In this document: in pieces, positions 49,918-59,320 of the stretch | Numbering within the stretch: the first letter of the stretch is position 1 | Layout of the letters: each line of letters begins with the position of its first letter | NCBI GenBank assembly: GCA_964344035.1 | Contig: CAYFLK010000002.1 | Span: forward strand, 79,975 to 143,974 | Reading direction: 5' to 3' | DNA from: UBA1014 sp964344035 | Lineage (GTDB): Bacteria > SAR324 > NAC60-12 | DNA: 64,000 bases | Program-made: the position numbers and the translations under genes | Notes under the pieces: generated by a model | The model's input: only the letters and a program-made list of their open reading frames with translations | What the model was told of the DNA's origin: nothing | Database searches by the model: none

Positions 49918-51519
49918 ATGACTGCATACATCGATACTTTTGTGAGGGATAATTTGCCCGAAAAAGAACACTGGCCAGATTTCGCAAATCTTGACCGGTT
50001 TGATTATCCCGAACACCTCAACTGCGCGAAACCATTGCTGGATGATGCTGTCGAAGAGGGATGCGGTAACCGGACGGCGGTTATCATGCCTGGTTGTCAA
50101 TGGTCATATGCTGAACTTCAGGCAGACGCTAACCGTATGGCCCGGGTTCTGGTTGAAGACCTGGGAGTGATTCCGGGTAACAGGGTTTTGCTTCGGGGTC
50201 CGAATTCATACGGAATGCTCGCAGCGTGGTTTGCGGTGATGAAGGCCGGCGCCATCGCGGTTTCAACAATGCCGCTGCTGCGCGCAAAAGAACTGCAAAC
50301 GATTGTCAACAAGGCAAAAGTTCGGCTGGCGCTATGTGATTCCCGCCTGCAGGAAGAAATGGAATCCTCGCACGAAGAGTCCTGCCTTGAACGGATTGTT
50401 ACTTTTCATGATGGGGAATTGGAAAAACTGCAGGAAAAAAAACAGGACGGTTTCGAGAATGTAGAAACGCTTCAGGATGATCCCTGCCTGATTGCCTTTA
50501 CATCAGGAACTACGGGAGAACCAAAAGCCGCTGTACATTTTCATCGCGACATGCTGAGCATGTGCCGTGCATACAGTGAAAACTGCTTGAGCCCTGTTCC
50601 TGAAGACCGCTTTATCGGCAGCCCTCCTCTGGCTTTTACCTTCGGTTTGGGAGGTATCGGGCTGTTTCCGCTGCATGCACGGGCAAGTACGGTTTTGTTG
50701 GAACAGGCTACCCCCGACAAACTCTTTCCCGCTATCAAAGAGCATCAGGCCACCGTGTTGTTTACTTCACCGACGGCTTACCGGTTTATGTTGAATAAAA
50801 TAGAGACAGACATGCCCGCCTCGTTGCGGGTATGCGTGTCAGCGGGAGAAATGCTGCCAAAACCGACTTTTGATGCATGGAAGGAAAAAACCGGTCTGGA
50901 AATCTTGGACGGTATCGGCTCAACCGAGTTGCTGCACATCTTCATTTCATCGAATAAGGATTCCCTGCGTCCCGGATCTACCGGAAAACCGGTCCCGGGA
51001 TATGAAGCAAAAGTTGTCGATGACGACATGAGTACCGTGGAGCCAGGCACGTCCGGACACCTGGCGGTCCGCGGTCCAACTGGCTGCACCTATCTTGCGG
51101 ATGAGCGCCAGCGTGAATATGTACGCGACGGATGGAACCTGACCGGTGATACCTACATGATTGATGCAGAAGGGTTTTTCTGGTTTCAGGCGCGTACCGA
51201 TGACATGATCATTTCGGGCGGTTACAATATTGCCGGTCCGGAAGTTGAGGCCGCCCTGTTTGCCCACTACGCGGTTGCGGAATGCGCGGTCATTGGCGTT
51301 CCGGATGAGCGGCGCGGACAGTTGGTCAAAGCTTTTGTAGTGTTAAAAGGAGAACATAAAGCACAGGAAAATCTGACGGCAGAACTCCAGGATTTCGTGA
51401 AAAACACCATTGCGCCCTACAAATATCCCCGTGCCATTGAGTTTGTTGCAAGCCTGCCTAAAACGGAGACCGGGAAAATTCAGCGTTTCCGCCTGAGGGA
51501 AAGGGGGGTATCTGGATAA
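49918..51519 (+). CDS. abmG: 2-Aminobenzoate-CoA ligase-like AMP-forming ligase, 533 aa
   Basis: Adenylate-forming enzyme: P-loop-like 'FTSGTTGEPKAAVHF' (about residue 192), 'GIGSTELLHIF', 'LTGDTYMIDAEGFFWFQARTDDMIISGGYNI' and C-terminal catalytic Lys in 'TETGKIQRFRLRE'. The N-terminus 'TYIDTF'-like start ('TAYIDTFVRDNLPEKEHWPDF') is characteristic of benzoate/2-aminobenzoate-CoA ligases of the AbmG and fldB1-like group. It activates the aromatic acid with ATP and CoA before the monooxygenase/reductase acts. Anthranilate is favoured by the neighbour; other ortho-substituted benzoates are possible. Confidence 0.82.
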   Translation: MTAYIDTFVRDNLPEKEHWPDFANLDRFDYPEHLNCAKPLLDDAVEEGCGNRTAVIMPGCQWSYAELQADANRMARVLVEDLGVIPGNRVLLRGPNSYGMLAAWFAVMKAGAIAVSTMPLLRAKELQTIVNKAKVRLALCDSRLQEEMESSHEESCLERIVTFHDGELEKLQEKKQDGFENVETLQDDPCLIAFTSGTTGEPKAAVHFHRDMLSMCRAYSENCLSPVPEDRFIGSPPLAFTFGLGGIGLFPLHARASTVLLEQATPDKLFPAIKEHQATVLFTSPTAYRFMLNKIETDMPASLRVCVSAGEMLPKPTFDAWKEKTGLEILDGIGSTELLHIFISSNKDSLRPGSTGKPVPGYEAKVVDDDMSTVEPGTSGHLAVRGPTGCTYLADERQREYVRDGWNLTGDTYMIDAEGFFWFQARTDDMIISGGYNIAGPEVEAALFAHYAVAECAVIGVPDERRGQLVKAFVVLKGEHKAQENLTAELQDFVKNTIAPYKYPRAIEFVASLPKTETGKIQRFRLRERGVSG

Positions 51520-51602
51520 TGTTCAAGAAAGTGAAAGCTGGTAAATCACATGGCACTGCGATGCCGAGAAAATTCCGCTAACCTGAACACCTACACTGAA
51601 CC

Positions 51603-52412
51603 ATGGACGCAAAAGACATCCGCCCGAGGCATTTCATGTGGGAGTTGAAAGACTCCCTGGCGACCATCACCCTCAATCGTCCTGAACGTAAAAACCCCCT
51701 CACCTTCGATTCCTATGCAGAACTCAGGGATACTTTCCGCATGCTTGTGGACATTGAAGAAGTGCGGGCAGTGGTTATAACAGGAGCGGGAGGGAATTTT
51801 TGTTCTGGTGGAGATGTACATGAAATCATTGGGCCCCTGACCGGGATGGACATGAAAGGACTGCTCAAATTTACGCGCATGACGGGGGATGTGGTGAAGG
51901 CGATCCGTGCATGCCCACAGCCAGTGATTGCTGCGATTGATGGGATCTGTGTCGGGGCAGGCGCCGCCATCGCGATGGCATGTGACTTGCGATTGGGGAC
52001 CCCCGCTGCAAAAGTTGCTTTTCTGTTTACGCGGGTAGGGCTTGCGGGCTGCGATATGGGTGCTTGTGCGATACTGCCGCGGCTCATTGGACAGGGGCGC
52101 GCATCAGAACTGCTGTTCACCGGACGCAGCATGAACGCGGATGAAGGTTTGAACTGGGGTTTTTTCAACTCCCTGTATTCCACCGATAAATTGTCCGAAG
52201 AGGCTGAAACAATGGCGGTAAAACTGATTAAAGGACCGAACTTCGCGCATGGCATTACCAAGACAATGCTCAACCAGGAATGGAATATGAGCATTGAGCA
52301 GGCCATTGAAGCGGAAGCACAGGCCCAGGCGATATGCATGCAAACCCAGGATTTCAAACGCGCCTTTGAAGCTTTTACGGAGAAAGCGAAACCGGTGTTC
52401 CTGGGAAACTGA
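51603..52412 (+). CDS. Enoyl-CoA hydratase/isomerase (crotonase) family protein, 269 aa
   Basis: Crotonase fold: oxyanion-hole segment 'ITGAGGNFCSGGDVHEI', 'IAAIDGICVGAGAAIAMACDLRLG', and C-terminal trimerisation helices. At the active site, the block 'FTRVGLAGCDMGACAILPRLIG' differs from classic hydratases ('PEILLGTIPGAGGTQRL'): the first catalytic Glu is replaced and an Asp appears in 'GCDMG'; the second Glu is kept ('ASELLFTG'). This variant occurs, as I recall, in aromatic and salicylyl-CoA clusters, so it may open or hydrate the reduced ring product. Clear ribosome-binding site is lacking. Confidence 0.82.
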   Translation: MDAKDIRPRHFMWELKDSLATITLNRPERKNPLTFDSYAELRDTFRMLVDIEEVRAVVITGAGGNFCSGGDVHEIIGPLTGMDMKGLLKFTRMTGDVVKAIRACPQPVIAAIDGICVGAGAAIAMACDLRLGTPAAKVAFLFTRVGLAGCDMGACAILPRLIGQGRASELLFTGRSMNADEGLNWGFFNSLYSTDKLSEEAETMAVKLIKGPNFAHGITKTMLNQEWNMSIEQAIEAEAQAQAICMQTQDFKRAFEAFTEKAKPVFLGN

Positions 52413-52516
52413 CGCAAAACAACCGATGGTTAAGTACTTTTATTTGCTGTTTGTGCTATGCTTTCCTCGAACAAACCGCTGCTTTAACCTGTTTTATCAG
52501 TTGTGTCTGTAAATTG

Positions 52517-54538
52517 ATGGAAAAACGAAAAACAGTCTGCCCCCTGGATTGTCCCGATGCATGCAGCATGATCGCAACGCTGGAGAACGGCGAAATAACC
52601 AGAGTGGACGGCGACCCCGAACATCCTTTTACGCAAGGGTTCCTATGTAAAAAAACACGGACCTACCACCACCGGGTTCAGTCATCAGAAAGGGTAATGT
52701 TTCCCCAGCACCGGGTGGGGAAAAAAGGGGAAGGTAAATTTGAAAGGATTTCATGGGATGCCGCGTGGCAAACACTGGTTTCACGACTGACTGACATCAA
52801 GAACCAGCACGGAGGGGAAGCGCTCCTTCCTTATTCCTATGCCGGAAACATGGGGCTGATCAACCGTGTTGCCGGTGATCCTTTTTTTTACAAATTCGGC
52901 GCAAGCCGCCTGCTACAGACCATTTGCTCCTCTGCTTCAAAAGCAGGATGGGACATGCACTATGGCTCACACCCGGGCAGTCCTCCGGAAAAAGCTGCCG
53001 ACGCGGATTTGATTATTGCGTGGGGGATAAATGTCAAAGTGACAAACATCCATTTCATGCCTTTGATCGTCGAGGCAAAGCGCAGGGGAGGAAAGTTCGT
53101 TGTCATCGACCCCTACCTGAATTCAACCGCTAAATCAGCGGATTATTATTTCCCAGTTCAGCCCGGGGGAGACACTGCGCTGGCCTTGGGTCTCATGAAA
53201 ATCCTTCTCGAAAACGGAGCAGTCGACCGTGATTTTATTGCTCACCACACTGAAGGTTTTGATGAAATTGCGGCGTATTTAATGAGACTGAACCTGGATG
53301 AGTGCTCAAGTATTTCTGGACTGAGCCTGGAACAGATAAATGCTTTAGCTTCCCGGCTTTCCGGAACACGAAAAACCTTCATCCGCATGGGAATTGGTTT
53401 GTCGAGGAATACGCAGGGTGCGATGTCCGTTCGTGCAATAAGCTGCCTCGCTGCGGCATTAGGGTTGTTTGATGGCGGCCGGGGAAGGGGTGCATTGCTG
53501 TCCAGCGGGTCGTTCAGTGGAGATTCAGCGCGGCTGAAGTACCCTTCTCTGCAAGAAACGAAAACCCGTGAAGTGAACATGGTCCAACTGGGCCACGCCC
53601 TAACAGAACTGACGCCCCCGCTGAAAAGCCTGTTTGTGTACAACAGCAACCCCCTCAGCGTCGCCCCGGACACAAGCCGCGTGAGAGCAGGGCTGGAACG
53701 TGAAGACCTGTTCACCGTGGTGCATGAGCAGTTTGTCACCCCGACTGCAAAATATGCGGATTTATTGCTGCCGGCGACTACTTCCTTTGAAAATCATGAC
53801 CTATACACCGGTTACGGACATTTTTATCTGCAAAGAGTGGAACCCATTGTTGCGGAAAAAGGTGAGGCGATCAGCAATTTTGAACTGTTTCAGAAGCTGG
53901 CGGTGAAGATGGGATATACTGATGCAGCGTTTGGGCAGACTGTGAACGAGAGAATCGAACACTTTGTTGAAAGCATGAAAGGCATCCCGGAAGAACAGCA
54001 AAAGAGGGGGATTTTACCGGGACAAGCTGTTCGTTCTGAAATGATGGACTCCGGGGGCAATTATTCCAAATTCCGAAACAAGCGTTTTCGCTTTTCCGTG
54101 AAACCGCCGACTCCAGATGTTCCCTGCATCCCATGCATTTTGAAAAGGGAAGAGCTGGATGATTTTGATTTGAAAAGCCGGTTTCCATTGAAAGCGATCA
54201 CGCCCCCAATGCCTGACCTGTTGAATTCCACATTCGGCGAACGCTATCCCAATGAAACAGGGATGGTTCTTATTCATCCCCGTGATGCAAAGTTGAGACG
54301 AATCACTGATGGAATGCTGGTGGAAATTTACAATGGAAGGGGCAGGAATTTGCGCAAAGCCGATGTTTCCGATAGGACTCAGCCAGGGCTGCTGGTGCTG
54401 GAAGGGGTTTATTGGGAAAACAACTCATCCGGGATGACTGGAGTGAACGAATTGACTTCGCAGAAGACGACCGATTTAGGAAAAGGAGGGACCTTTCATG
54501 AAATGCGGGTTGATGTCCGGGAGGCGGTTATGTCATGA
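52517..54538 (+). CDS. Molybdopterin oxidoreductase (DMSO reductase superfamily), 673 aa
   Basis: The ATG at 52517 puts the iron-sulfur motif at the N-terminus: Cys8, Cys12, Cys16 in 'VCPLDCPDACSM' and Cys44 in 'GFLCKK', a [4Fe-4S] site. Then Mo-bisPGD-binding segments: 'ISWDAAWQTLVSRL', 'LIIAWGINVKVTN', 'VIDPYLNSTA', 'VVHEQFVTPTAKYADLLLPATT' and the C-terminal 'FGERYPNETGMVLIHPRDAK'. No Tat signal, so cytoplasmic. It resembles uncharacterised formate-dehydrogenase-like or thiosulfate-reductase-like proteins. Embedded in an aerobic aromatic-CoA cluster, its substrate is unknown and it is the odd member of the operon. Confidence 0.85.
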   Translation: MEKRKTVCPLDCPDACSMIATLENGEITRVDGDPEHPFTQGFLCKKTRTYHHRVQSSERVMFPQHRVGKKGEGKFERISWDAAWQTLVSRLTDIKNQHGGEALLPYSYAGNMGLINRVAGDPFFYKFGASRLLQTICSSASKAGWDMHYGSHPGSPPEKAADADLIIAWGINVKVTNIHFMPLIVEAKRRGGKFVVIDPYLNSTAKSADYYFPVQPGGDTALALGLMKILLENGAVDRDFIAHHTEGFDEIAAYLMRLNLDECSSISGLSLEQINALASRLSGTRKTFIRMGIGLSRNTQGAMSVRAISCLAAALGLFDGGRGRGALLSSGSFSGDSARLKYPSLQETKTREVNMVQLGHALTELTPPLKSLFVYNSNPLSVAPDTSRVRAGLEREDLFTVVHEQFVTPTAKYADLLLPATTSFENHDLYTGYGHFYLQRVEPIVAEKGEAISNFELFQKLAVKMGYTDAAFGQTVNERIEHFVESMKGIPEEQQKRGILPGQAVRSEMMDSGGNYSKFRNKRFRFSVKPPTPDVPCIPCILKREELDDFDLKSRFPLKAITPPMPDLLNSTFGERYPNETGMVLIHPRDAKLRRITDGMLVEIYNGRGRNLRKADVSDRTQPGLLVLEGVYWENNSSGMTGVNELTSQKTTDLGKGGTFHEMRVDVREAVMS

Positions 54539-54628
54539 TCTCTTTTTCCCCAATGCGGTTCCCTCCAACAGCAGAACCACCTTGCTTCCACCTGACACCA
54601 GAACCTCTACCTGATCCAAACTTGTTGC

Positions 54629-55867
54629 ATGCTGGACCAGAAAATTCTTGACTGGCCGTTTTTTGAAGATCATCATCGCCGGCTGGCGCACAACCTTGAG
54701 GCTTGGTGCATTCGAAACATTGCCTCCGGATATTTCCCCATCGCCCCAGCCGGAGAATCAGGCAAACACGAAACGGTTGCTGAAGTCGACCGCGCATCAA
54801 GAGAACTGGTGGAACAGTTGGCTTCGGCAGGATGGCTGGATTGGAGTGTGCCCGGAACTACAGACGATGGAAACCAGCGGCTCGACGTGCGGGCTTTGTG
54901 CTTGATTCGGGAAACACTGGCACGCCACCGTGGGCTTGCCGATTTTGCCTTTGCCATGCAAGGGCTTGGCAGCGGGGCGATTTCGCTTTTCGGAAGTCGG
55001 CAACAATGTGAGCAATATCTTCCATCGGTTAAATGCGGAAGCAGCATCGCAGGCTTTGCCCTCACCGAACCAGATGCGGGTTCGGATGTGGCTAACCTGC
55101 AAACCAGGGCTGAGCGGACTGATCAGGGATACCTGGTCAATGGAAGCAAAACCTGGATTTCCAATGGTGGGATTGCGGATTTTTACACCATCTTCGCCCG
55201 CACCGGGCAGGGAGAAGGCAGGGATGGCTTAAGCGCGTTTATACTCGATGCAGACACACCCGGACTGAAAATCACCGAACGTCTCGAAACATTAGCCCCT
55301 CATCCGCTTGCCTCACTGGAATTTCAGGATGTGCTGATTCCGATCAACAAATTACTGGGAAAACCAGGAGATGGGTTTCAGATAGCAATGAGCACACTGG
55401 ATGTGTTTCGTCCAACTGTTGGCGCCGCCGCGCTCGGGTTTGCAAGGAGGGCGCTAGACGAAGCTCTGGCACGCACCACCAAACGCAGGCTTTACGGACA
55501 AACCATGGACCGGCTGCCCCTGGTGAAAGCCAAAATCGGGGAAATGGCCTTGCAAATCGATTCCACTGCCTTGCTCGTCTACCGTGCAGGATGGGTCCAT
55601 GACTGCATTGGCGGGCGTACTACCCGCGAGGCTTCAATGGCGAAACTGTATGCCACAGAAACTGCACAGCAGGTAATTGATTCCGCGGTGCAGCTTTTCG
55701 GGGGACAGGGAGTCCGATCCGGCACTCCGGTTGAGGAACTATACCGTGAGATTCGTGCATTGCGGATTTATGAAGGTGCATCGGAGGTGCACCAGTTGAT
55801 CATTGGTGGTCAAACCATCAGTGATTTTCAAAACAAGCCTCAACCCGAAACCGGCGTCCAGTCATGA
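54629..55867 (+). CDS. Acyl-CoA dehydrogenase, 412 aa
   Basis: Full-length acyl-CoA dehydrogenase: 'FALTEPDAGSDVANL' (flavin region), 'GSKTWISNGGIADFYTIFARTG', 'LGKPGDGFQIAMSTLDVFRPTVGAAALG', 'QLFGGQGVRSGTPVEELYREIRALRIYEGASEVHQ' region with the catalytic Glu in 'IYEG'. Likely acts on an alicyclic or beta-oxidation intermediate of the aromatic-CoA pathway. Start ATG 54629; its stop overlaps the next ligase start by four bases. Confidence 0.88.
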   Translation: MLDQKILDWPFFEDHHRRLAHNLEAWCIRNIASGYFPIAPAGESGKHETVAEVDRASRELVEQLASAGWLDWSVPGTTDDGNQRLDVRALCLIRETLARHRGLADFAFAMQGLGSGAISLFGSRQQCEQYLPSVKCGSSIAGFALTEPDAGSDVANLQTRAERTDQGYLVNGSKTWISNGGIADFYTIFARTGQGEGRDGLSAFILDADTPGLKITERLETLAPHPLASLEFQDVLIPINKLLGKPGDGFQIAMSTLDVFRPTVGAAALGFARRALDEALARTTKRRLYGQTMDRLPLVKAKIGEMALQIDSTALLVYRAGWVHDCIGGRTTREASMAKLYATETAQQVIDSAVQLFGGQGVRSGTPVEELYREIRALRIYEGASEVHQLIIGGQTISDFQNKPQPETGVQS

Positions 55868-57408
55868 ACCTGTCCGACTGGATTGAACGCCATTCAGCGT
55901 TTACCCCAGAAAAAACCGCGATTCGTTTTTTTGAAACCAGTTCTGACGGGGACCCTCTAATCTGGAACTATGCGCAGTTTGCCAAGCGCATCCGGCAGTT
56001 GGCCAGGGGGTTGAAGCATGAACTGGGAGTAGGGCGGGGTGACCGTGTCGGTTTCCTGGGAATGAACCACCCGGACATGCTGGTCATGTTATTCGCATGC
56101 GCCCGGCTAGGAGCGATGCTTGTGCCACTAAACTGGCGGCTTGTCCCACCGGAGCATGAATACATCCTGCAAAACGCCGGTATGCACTCGCTGGTGGTTG
56201 AACAGCGGTTCAGAGAACACACCGAATCTATCCTCTGCAGGTTCCCCGCAGTGAACTTCGTTTCCCTGGATTTCTCCGGGGAAAGCTGGAAATCGTTTGC
56301 ATCAATACTTATGGAATCCGGAGGTGACGACCTTAATACTCACGTCGGTTACGAAAACCCGCTGCTGATTTTGTATACATCCGGCACAACCGGCAAACCG
56401 AAAGGCGCTGTTTTGACCCAGAATGCATTATTCTGGAACGCGCTCAACAGTATGCACCTGCACGAATTTACCAGCCGGGATCACGTGCTTTCCGTGCTGC
56501 CTTTGTTTCATGCAGGGCCCTTGAACATCCAGACCACCCCCGCTCTTTACACCGGTAAGGAAGTAACCCTTGCCTCACGCTTCGATCCGGGTGAAACCCT
56601 GAAACTGATCGAGGAAATGCGTCCTACTCTGCTGCTTTTGGTCCCGGCGACGATGCAGGCGATGCTCAGGCATCCCGCATGGGGTAAAACTGACTTGTCA
56701 AGTCTGCGTATGCTGGTCACCGGTTCTTCTGTAGTGCCCCTCGATTTGATAAAAGCTTATCATCAACGGAATATTCCTGTCGGTCAGGTATATGGTTCTA
56801 CGGAAACCTGTCCAATTTCTGTATACCTGCGCACGGAGGATGCCGTCCGCAAAGAAGGTTCCACAGGCAAATCAGCGCTGCATACAGAAGTGCGAATCGT
56901 CAATGAAAACGGGACCGATCAGCCTGAAAACGTCCCTGGAGAACTGCTGGTACGTGGTCCGAATGTGATGCGCGAGTACTGGGGCAACGTACAGGCAACC
57001 GCTGCGGCTTTGCATGAAGGCTGGTACCGAACAGGAGATATCGGCTTCCAGGACAATGAGGGGTTCATTTATATCAATGATCGAAAAAATGACATCATTA
57101 TCTCAGGAGGTGAAAACATTTACCCCGCCGAATTGGAAGTAATACTCCTGGAAAAAGAAGGGGTGACTGATGCCGCCGCGGTTGCTCGACACGATCCGGA
57201 ATGGGGAGAGGTGCCGGTGGTTTTTTTGGTCTGTCAATCCTTTGAAAAACCAGGAAAGGTGGAAGTACTATCCTGGTTCAATAACCGGATTGCACGTTAC
57301 AAGGCGCCGAGAGATGTATATTTCCTGGATGAAATGCCTCGCAACTCAATGGGGAAAGTCCTTAAATATGAACTGCGCAAAATCGCCAGCAAATATATGG
57401 GAAGCTGA
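55864..57408 (+). CDS. Acyl-CoA synthetase, AMP-forming, 514 aa
   Basis: Motifs: 'LYTSGTTGKPKGAVLT', 'VYGSTETCPISVYL', 'WYRTGDIGFQDNEGFIYINDRKNDIIISGGENIYPAELE' region, and catalytic Lys in 'NSMGKVLKYELR'. Distinct from the AbmG-like ligase and closer to medium/long-chain or fadD3-like CoA ligases. With the overlapping acyl-CoA dehydrogenase it may process a ring-opened dicarboxylic product or a side-chain acid. Substrate cannot be assigned. Confidence 0.88.
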   Translation: MNLSDWIERHSAFTPEKTAIRFFETSSDGDPLIWNYAQFAKRIRQLARGLKHELGVGRGDRVGFLGMNHPDMLVMLFACARLGAMLVPLNWRLVPPEHEYILQNAGMHSLVVEQRFREHTESILCRFPAVNFVSLDFSGESWKSFASILMESGGDDLNTHVGYENPLLILYTSGTTGKPKGAVLTQNALFWNALNSMHLHEFTSRDHVLSVLPLFHAGPLNIQTTPALYTGKEVTLASRFDPGETLKLIEEMRPTLLLLVPATMQAMLRHPAWGKTDLSSLRMLVTGSSVVPLDLIKAYHQRNIPVGQVYGSTETCPISVYLRTEDAVRKEGSTGKSALHTEVRIVNENGTDQPENVPGELLVRGPNVMREYWGNVQATAAALHEGWYRTGDIGFQDNEGFIYINDRKNDIIISGGENIYPAELEVILLEKEGVTDAAAVARHDPEWGEVPVVFLVCQSFEKPGKVEVLSWFNNRIARYKAPRDVYFLDEMPRNSMGKVLKYELRKIASKYMGS

Positions 57409-57679
57409 GGTGGAACTATTTCACTGTATGCCTGCCGTGATCCTGTGAATTGGTTTTCAAGCTGAGAGTTGGGCTGTTGTCTTTCCGATTTCATGACCCT
57501 TCAGATGCAACCACTAGATATCAATATACCTCCACTTGAAGAACTTGACATTCGCAGAATTCAGTACTATTTTTGCGGTTCGTGATTCCAGTGGTTGGAA
57601 ACCAACTCCCAAGCTTCAAAATGCTCAACATTTCAAGCCGGGAGTTAATTTCATCATCCCCCCTATATTGGAGGAAAAA

Positions 57680-58828
57680 ATGAAAATCATTGCTTTGCTC
57701 AACAAAATCGCTTTTCTAGCGTTTATCCTTATCCCCTTCAGCTTAGCCTACGCCGCAGAGCCGATCAAAATCGGTTCGTTTCTAGCGGTGACCGGCCCGG
57801 CTTCCTTTCTCGGAGATCCCGAGAAGAAAACCCTTGAACTATATGTGGAAAAACTGAACGCGGCAGGAGGAATCAATGGCCGCAAGGTGGAGTTGGTTCT
57901 CTATGATACCGGTCTCAATGCCAAGAAGGCGGTTACCTTTGTAAAGCGATTGATCAATCAGGACAATGTTGATGCAATTGTCGGCGGCACTACCACCGGC
58001 GAAACCATGGCCGTGCTCAAAGAGGTGGCGAAAGCAGGGGTCCCCTTCATTTCACTTGCAGGCGCTTCGGTTGTGGTTGAACCCCCGAAGAAATGGGTGT
58101 TTAAAACCCCGCATACCGACGCAATGGCAGTTGGCATGGTGTACAACGATATGAAAAAACAGGGATATTCCAGGGTCGGACTTATTGCCGGAAGCGGCGG
58201 GTTTGACAAATCCTGCATGAAAAACGCCAAGGCCATGGCCAGTGACTCCGGACTCCAGGTTGTGGCTGCCGAAACCTATGGTAAAGGCGATACTGACATG
58301 ACGCCGCAGTTGACAAAAATACGGAATGCCAATGTTGACGCTGTCCTGTTCTGTGGATTTGGTTCGCCAGCTACAGTTGTAACCAAGAACTACAGGCAGC
58401 TCGGTATTACTGCGCCCCTATACCACAATCACGGATCCTGTTCCAAAGGCTTCATCAAAGGCTCAGCCGGTGCGGCGGATGGCGTGCGTATCCCCTGTGC
58501 GGCCCTACTGGTTGCGGATCAGCTTCCCTATGGAGATCCTCAGAGAGCTGTCGGAATGGCCTACATTCAGGCATACAAGGAGCGTTACAACGAAGACGTG
58601 TCCACCTTCGGAGGCCATGCCTATGATGGTCTCTTTCTGATTGCCGACGCCATTCGTCGGGCAGGTGGTGCAGACAAGGCAAAAGTCCGCGATGCCATTG
58701 AATCTACCAGCAATTTTGTTGGAGTCGACGGCATTTTCAATATGTCCGCGGAAGACCACATGGGGCTGGGTCTTGATTCCTTCAAAATGATGGAGATTTC
58801 AGGTGGAGACTGGGAATTCCTCTATTAA
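57680..58828 (+). CDS. Branched-chain amino acid/aromatic ABC transporter substrate-binding protein
   Basis: The ATG at 57680 has a strong ribosome-binding site (GGAGG) and gives a signal peptide ending 'SLAYAA'. The mature part is a type I periplasmic-binding fold: 'IKIGSFLAVTGPASFLGDPEKKTLELY', 'GGINGRKVELVLYDTG', 'DAIVGGTTTGETMAV', 'FGGHAYDGLFLIADAI'. Proteins of this Leu/Ile/Val-type group also bind benzoate, phenylacetate and related aromatics. With livHMGF following it should deliver the aromatic substrate of the cluster. A frame upstream is open but not signal-like. Confidence 0.88.
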   Translation: MKIIALLNKIAFLAFILIPFSLAYAAEPIKIGSFLAVTGPASFLGDPEKKTLELYVEKLNAAGGINGRKVELVLYDTGLNAKKAVTFVKRLINQDNVDAIVGGTTTGETMAVLKEVAKAGVPFISLAGASVVVEPPKKWVFKTPHTDAMAVGMVYNDMKKQGYSRVGLIAGSGGFDKSCMKNAKAMASDSGLQVVAAETYGKGDTDMTPQLTKIRNANVDAVLFCGFGSPATVVTKNYRQLGITAPLYHNHGSCSKGFIKGSAGAADGVRIPCAALLVADQLPYGDPQRAVGMAYIQAYKERYNEDVSTFGGHAYDGLFLIADAIRRAGGADKAKVRDAIESTSNFVGVDGIFNMSAEDHMGLGLDSFKMMEISGGDWEFLY

Positions 58829-59320
58829 CCCCCGGGACGATAACCACTGCTATCGGCAGAGTGGGGGTGAGGGCATGACCCGAACCCCCAACTTCTAGTC
58901 AAATTGAAATCGTAATTCGATTGCTCCTCAACCAAACCCTCCCAAGGGAGAGGGAGTGGCAATAAAATTCTGTAAACTGCCCGGCAGGCAGGCTTTCCCT
59001 ATCCGCATAAGCATCATCAACAATGGTTTGGGTCTCCGATATGTAAACACATCCGTATAACTACCCACTTCAAAACCTACAACTCTTTCCCGTCAGGACC
59101 AAACATTACGACTGCAAAAAACCAGTGGTCCATCAAAATGATTTTGTTAATTTTCGAAAATCCCTTTCGCAAAGGGGCTGTCGCCTCACAATCCGCTGCG
59201 CGGCGCGCAGCTCCATCCGGGAGGGTACAGGGGCGTGATTCCTCCGCCGACTAGTTACTTCATACTAAAAATGCAGTATAAGGTGATTGCTAAGACTGAT
59301 ATCAGCACAAAAACGAACTG
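58829..59320. repeat. Gene-free stretch with degenerate repeat sequence
   Basis: 492 bases between the binding protein and livH, unusual inside a transporter operon. No gene is supported. It contains 'GGGGTGAGGGCATGACCC', 'CCCTCCCAAGGGAGAGGGAG' (hairpin), 'CCCGGCAGGCAGGC' and a GC-rich 'GCTGCGCGGCGCGCAGC' palindrome near 59192-59208, all typical of decayed intergenic repeat elements. An insertion between two operon genes is likely; a promoter for livHMGF could lie in the AT-rich 59255-59310. Confidence 0.55.
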
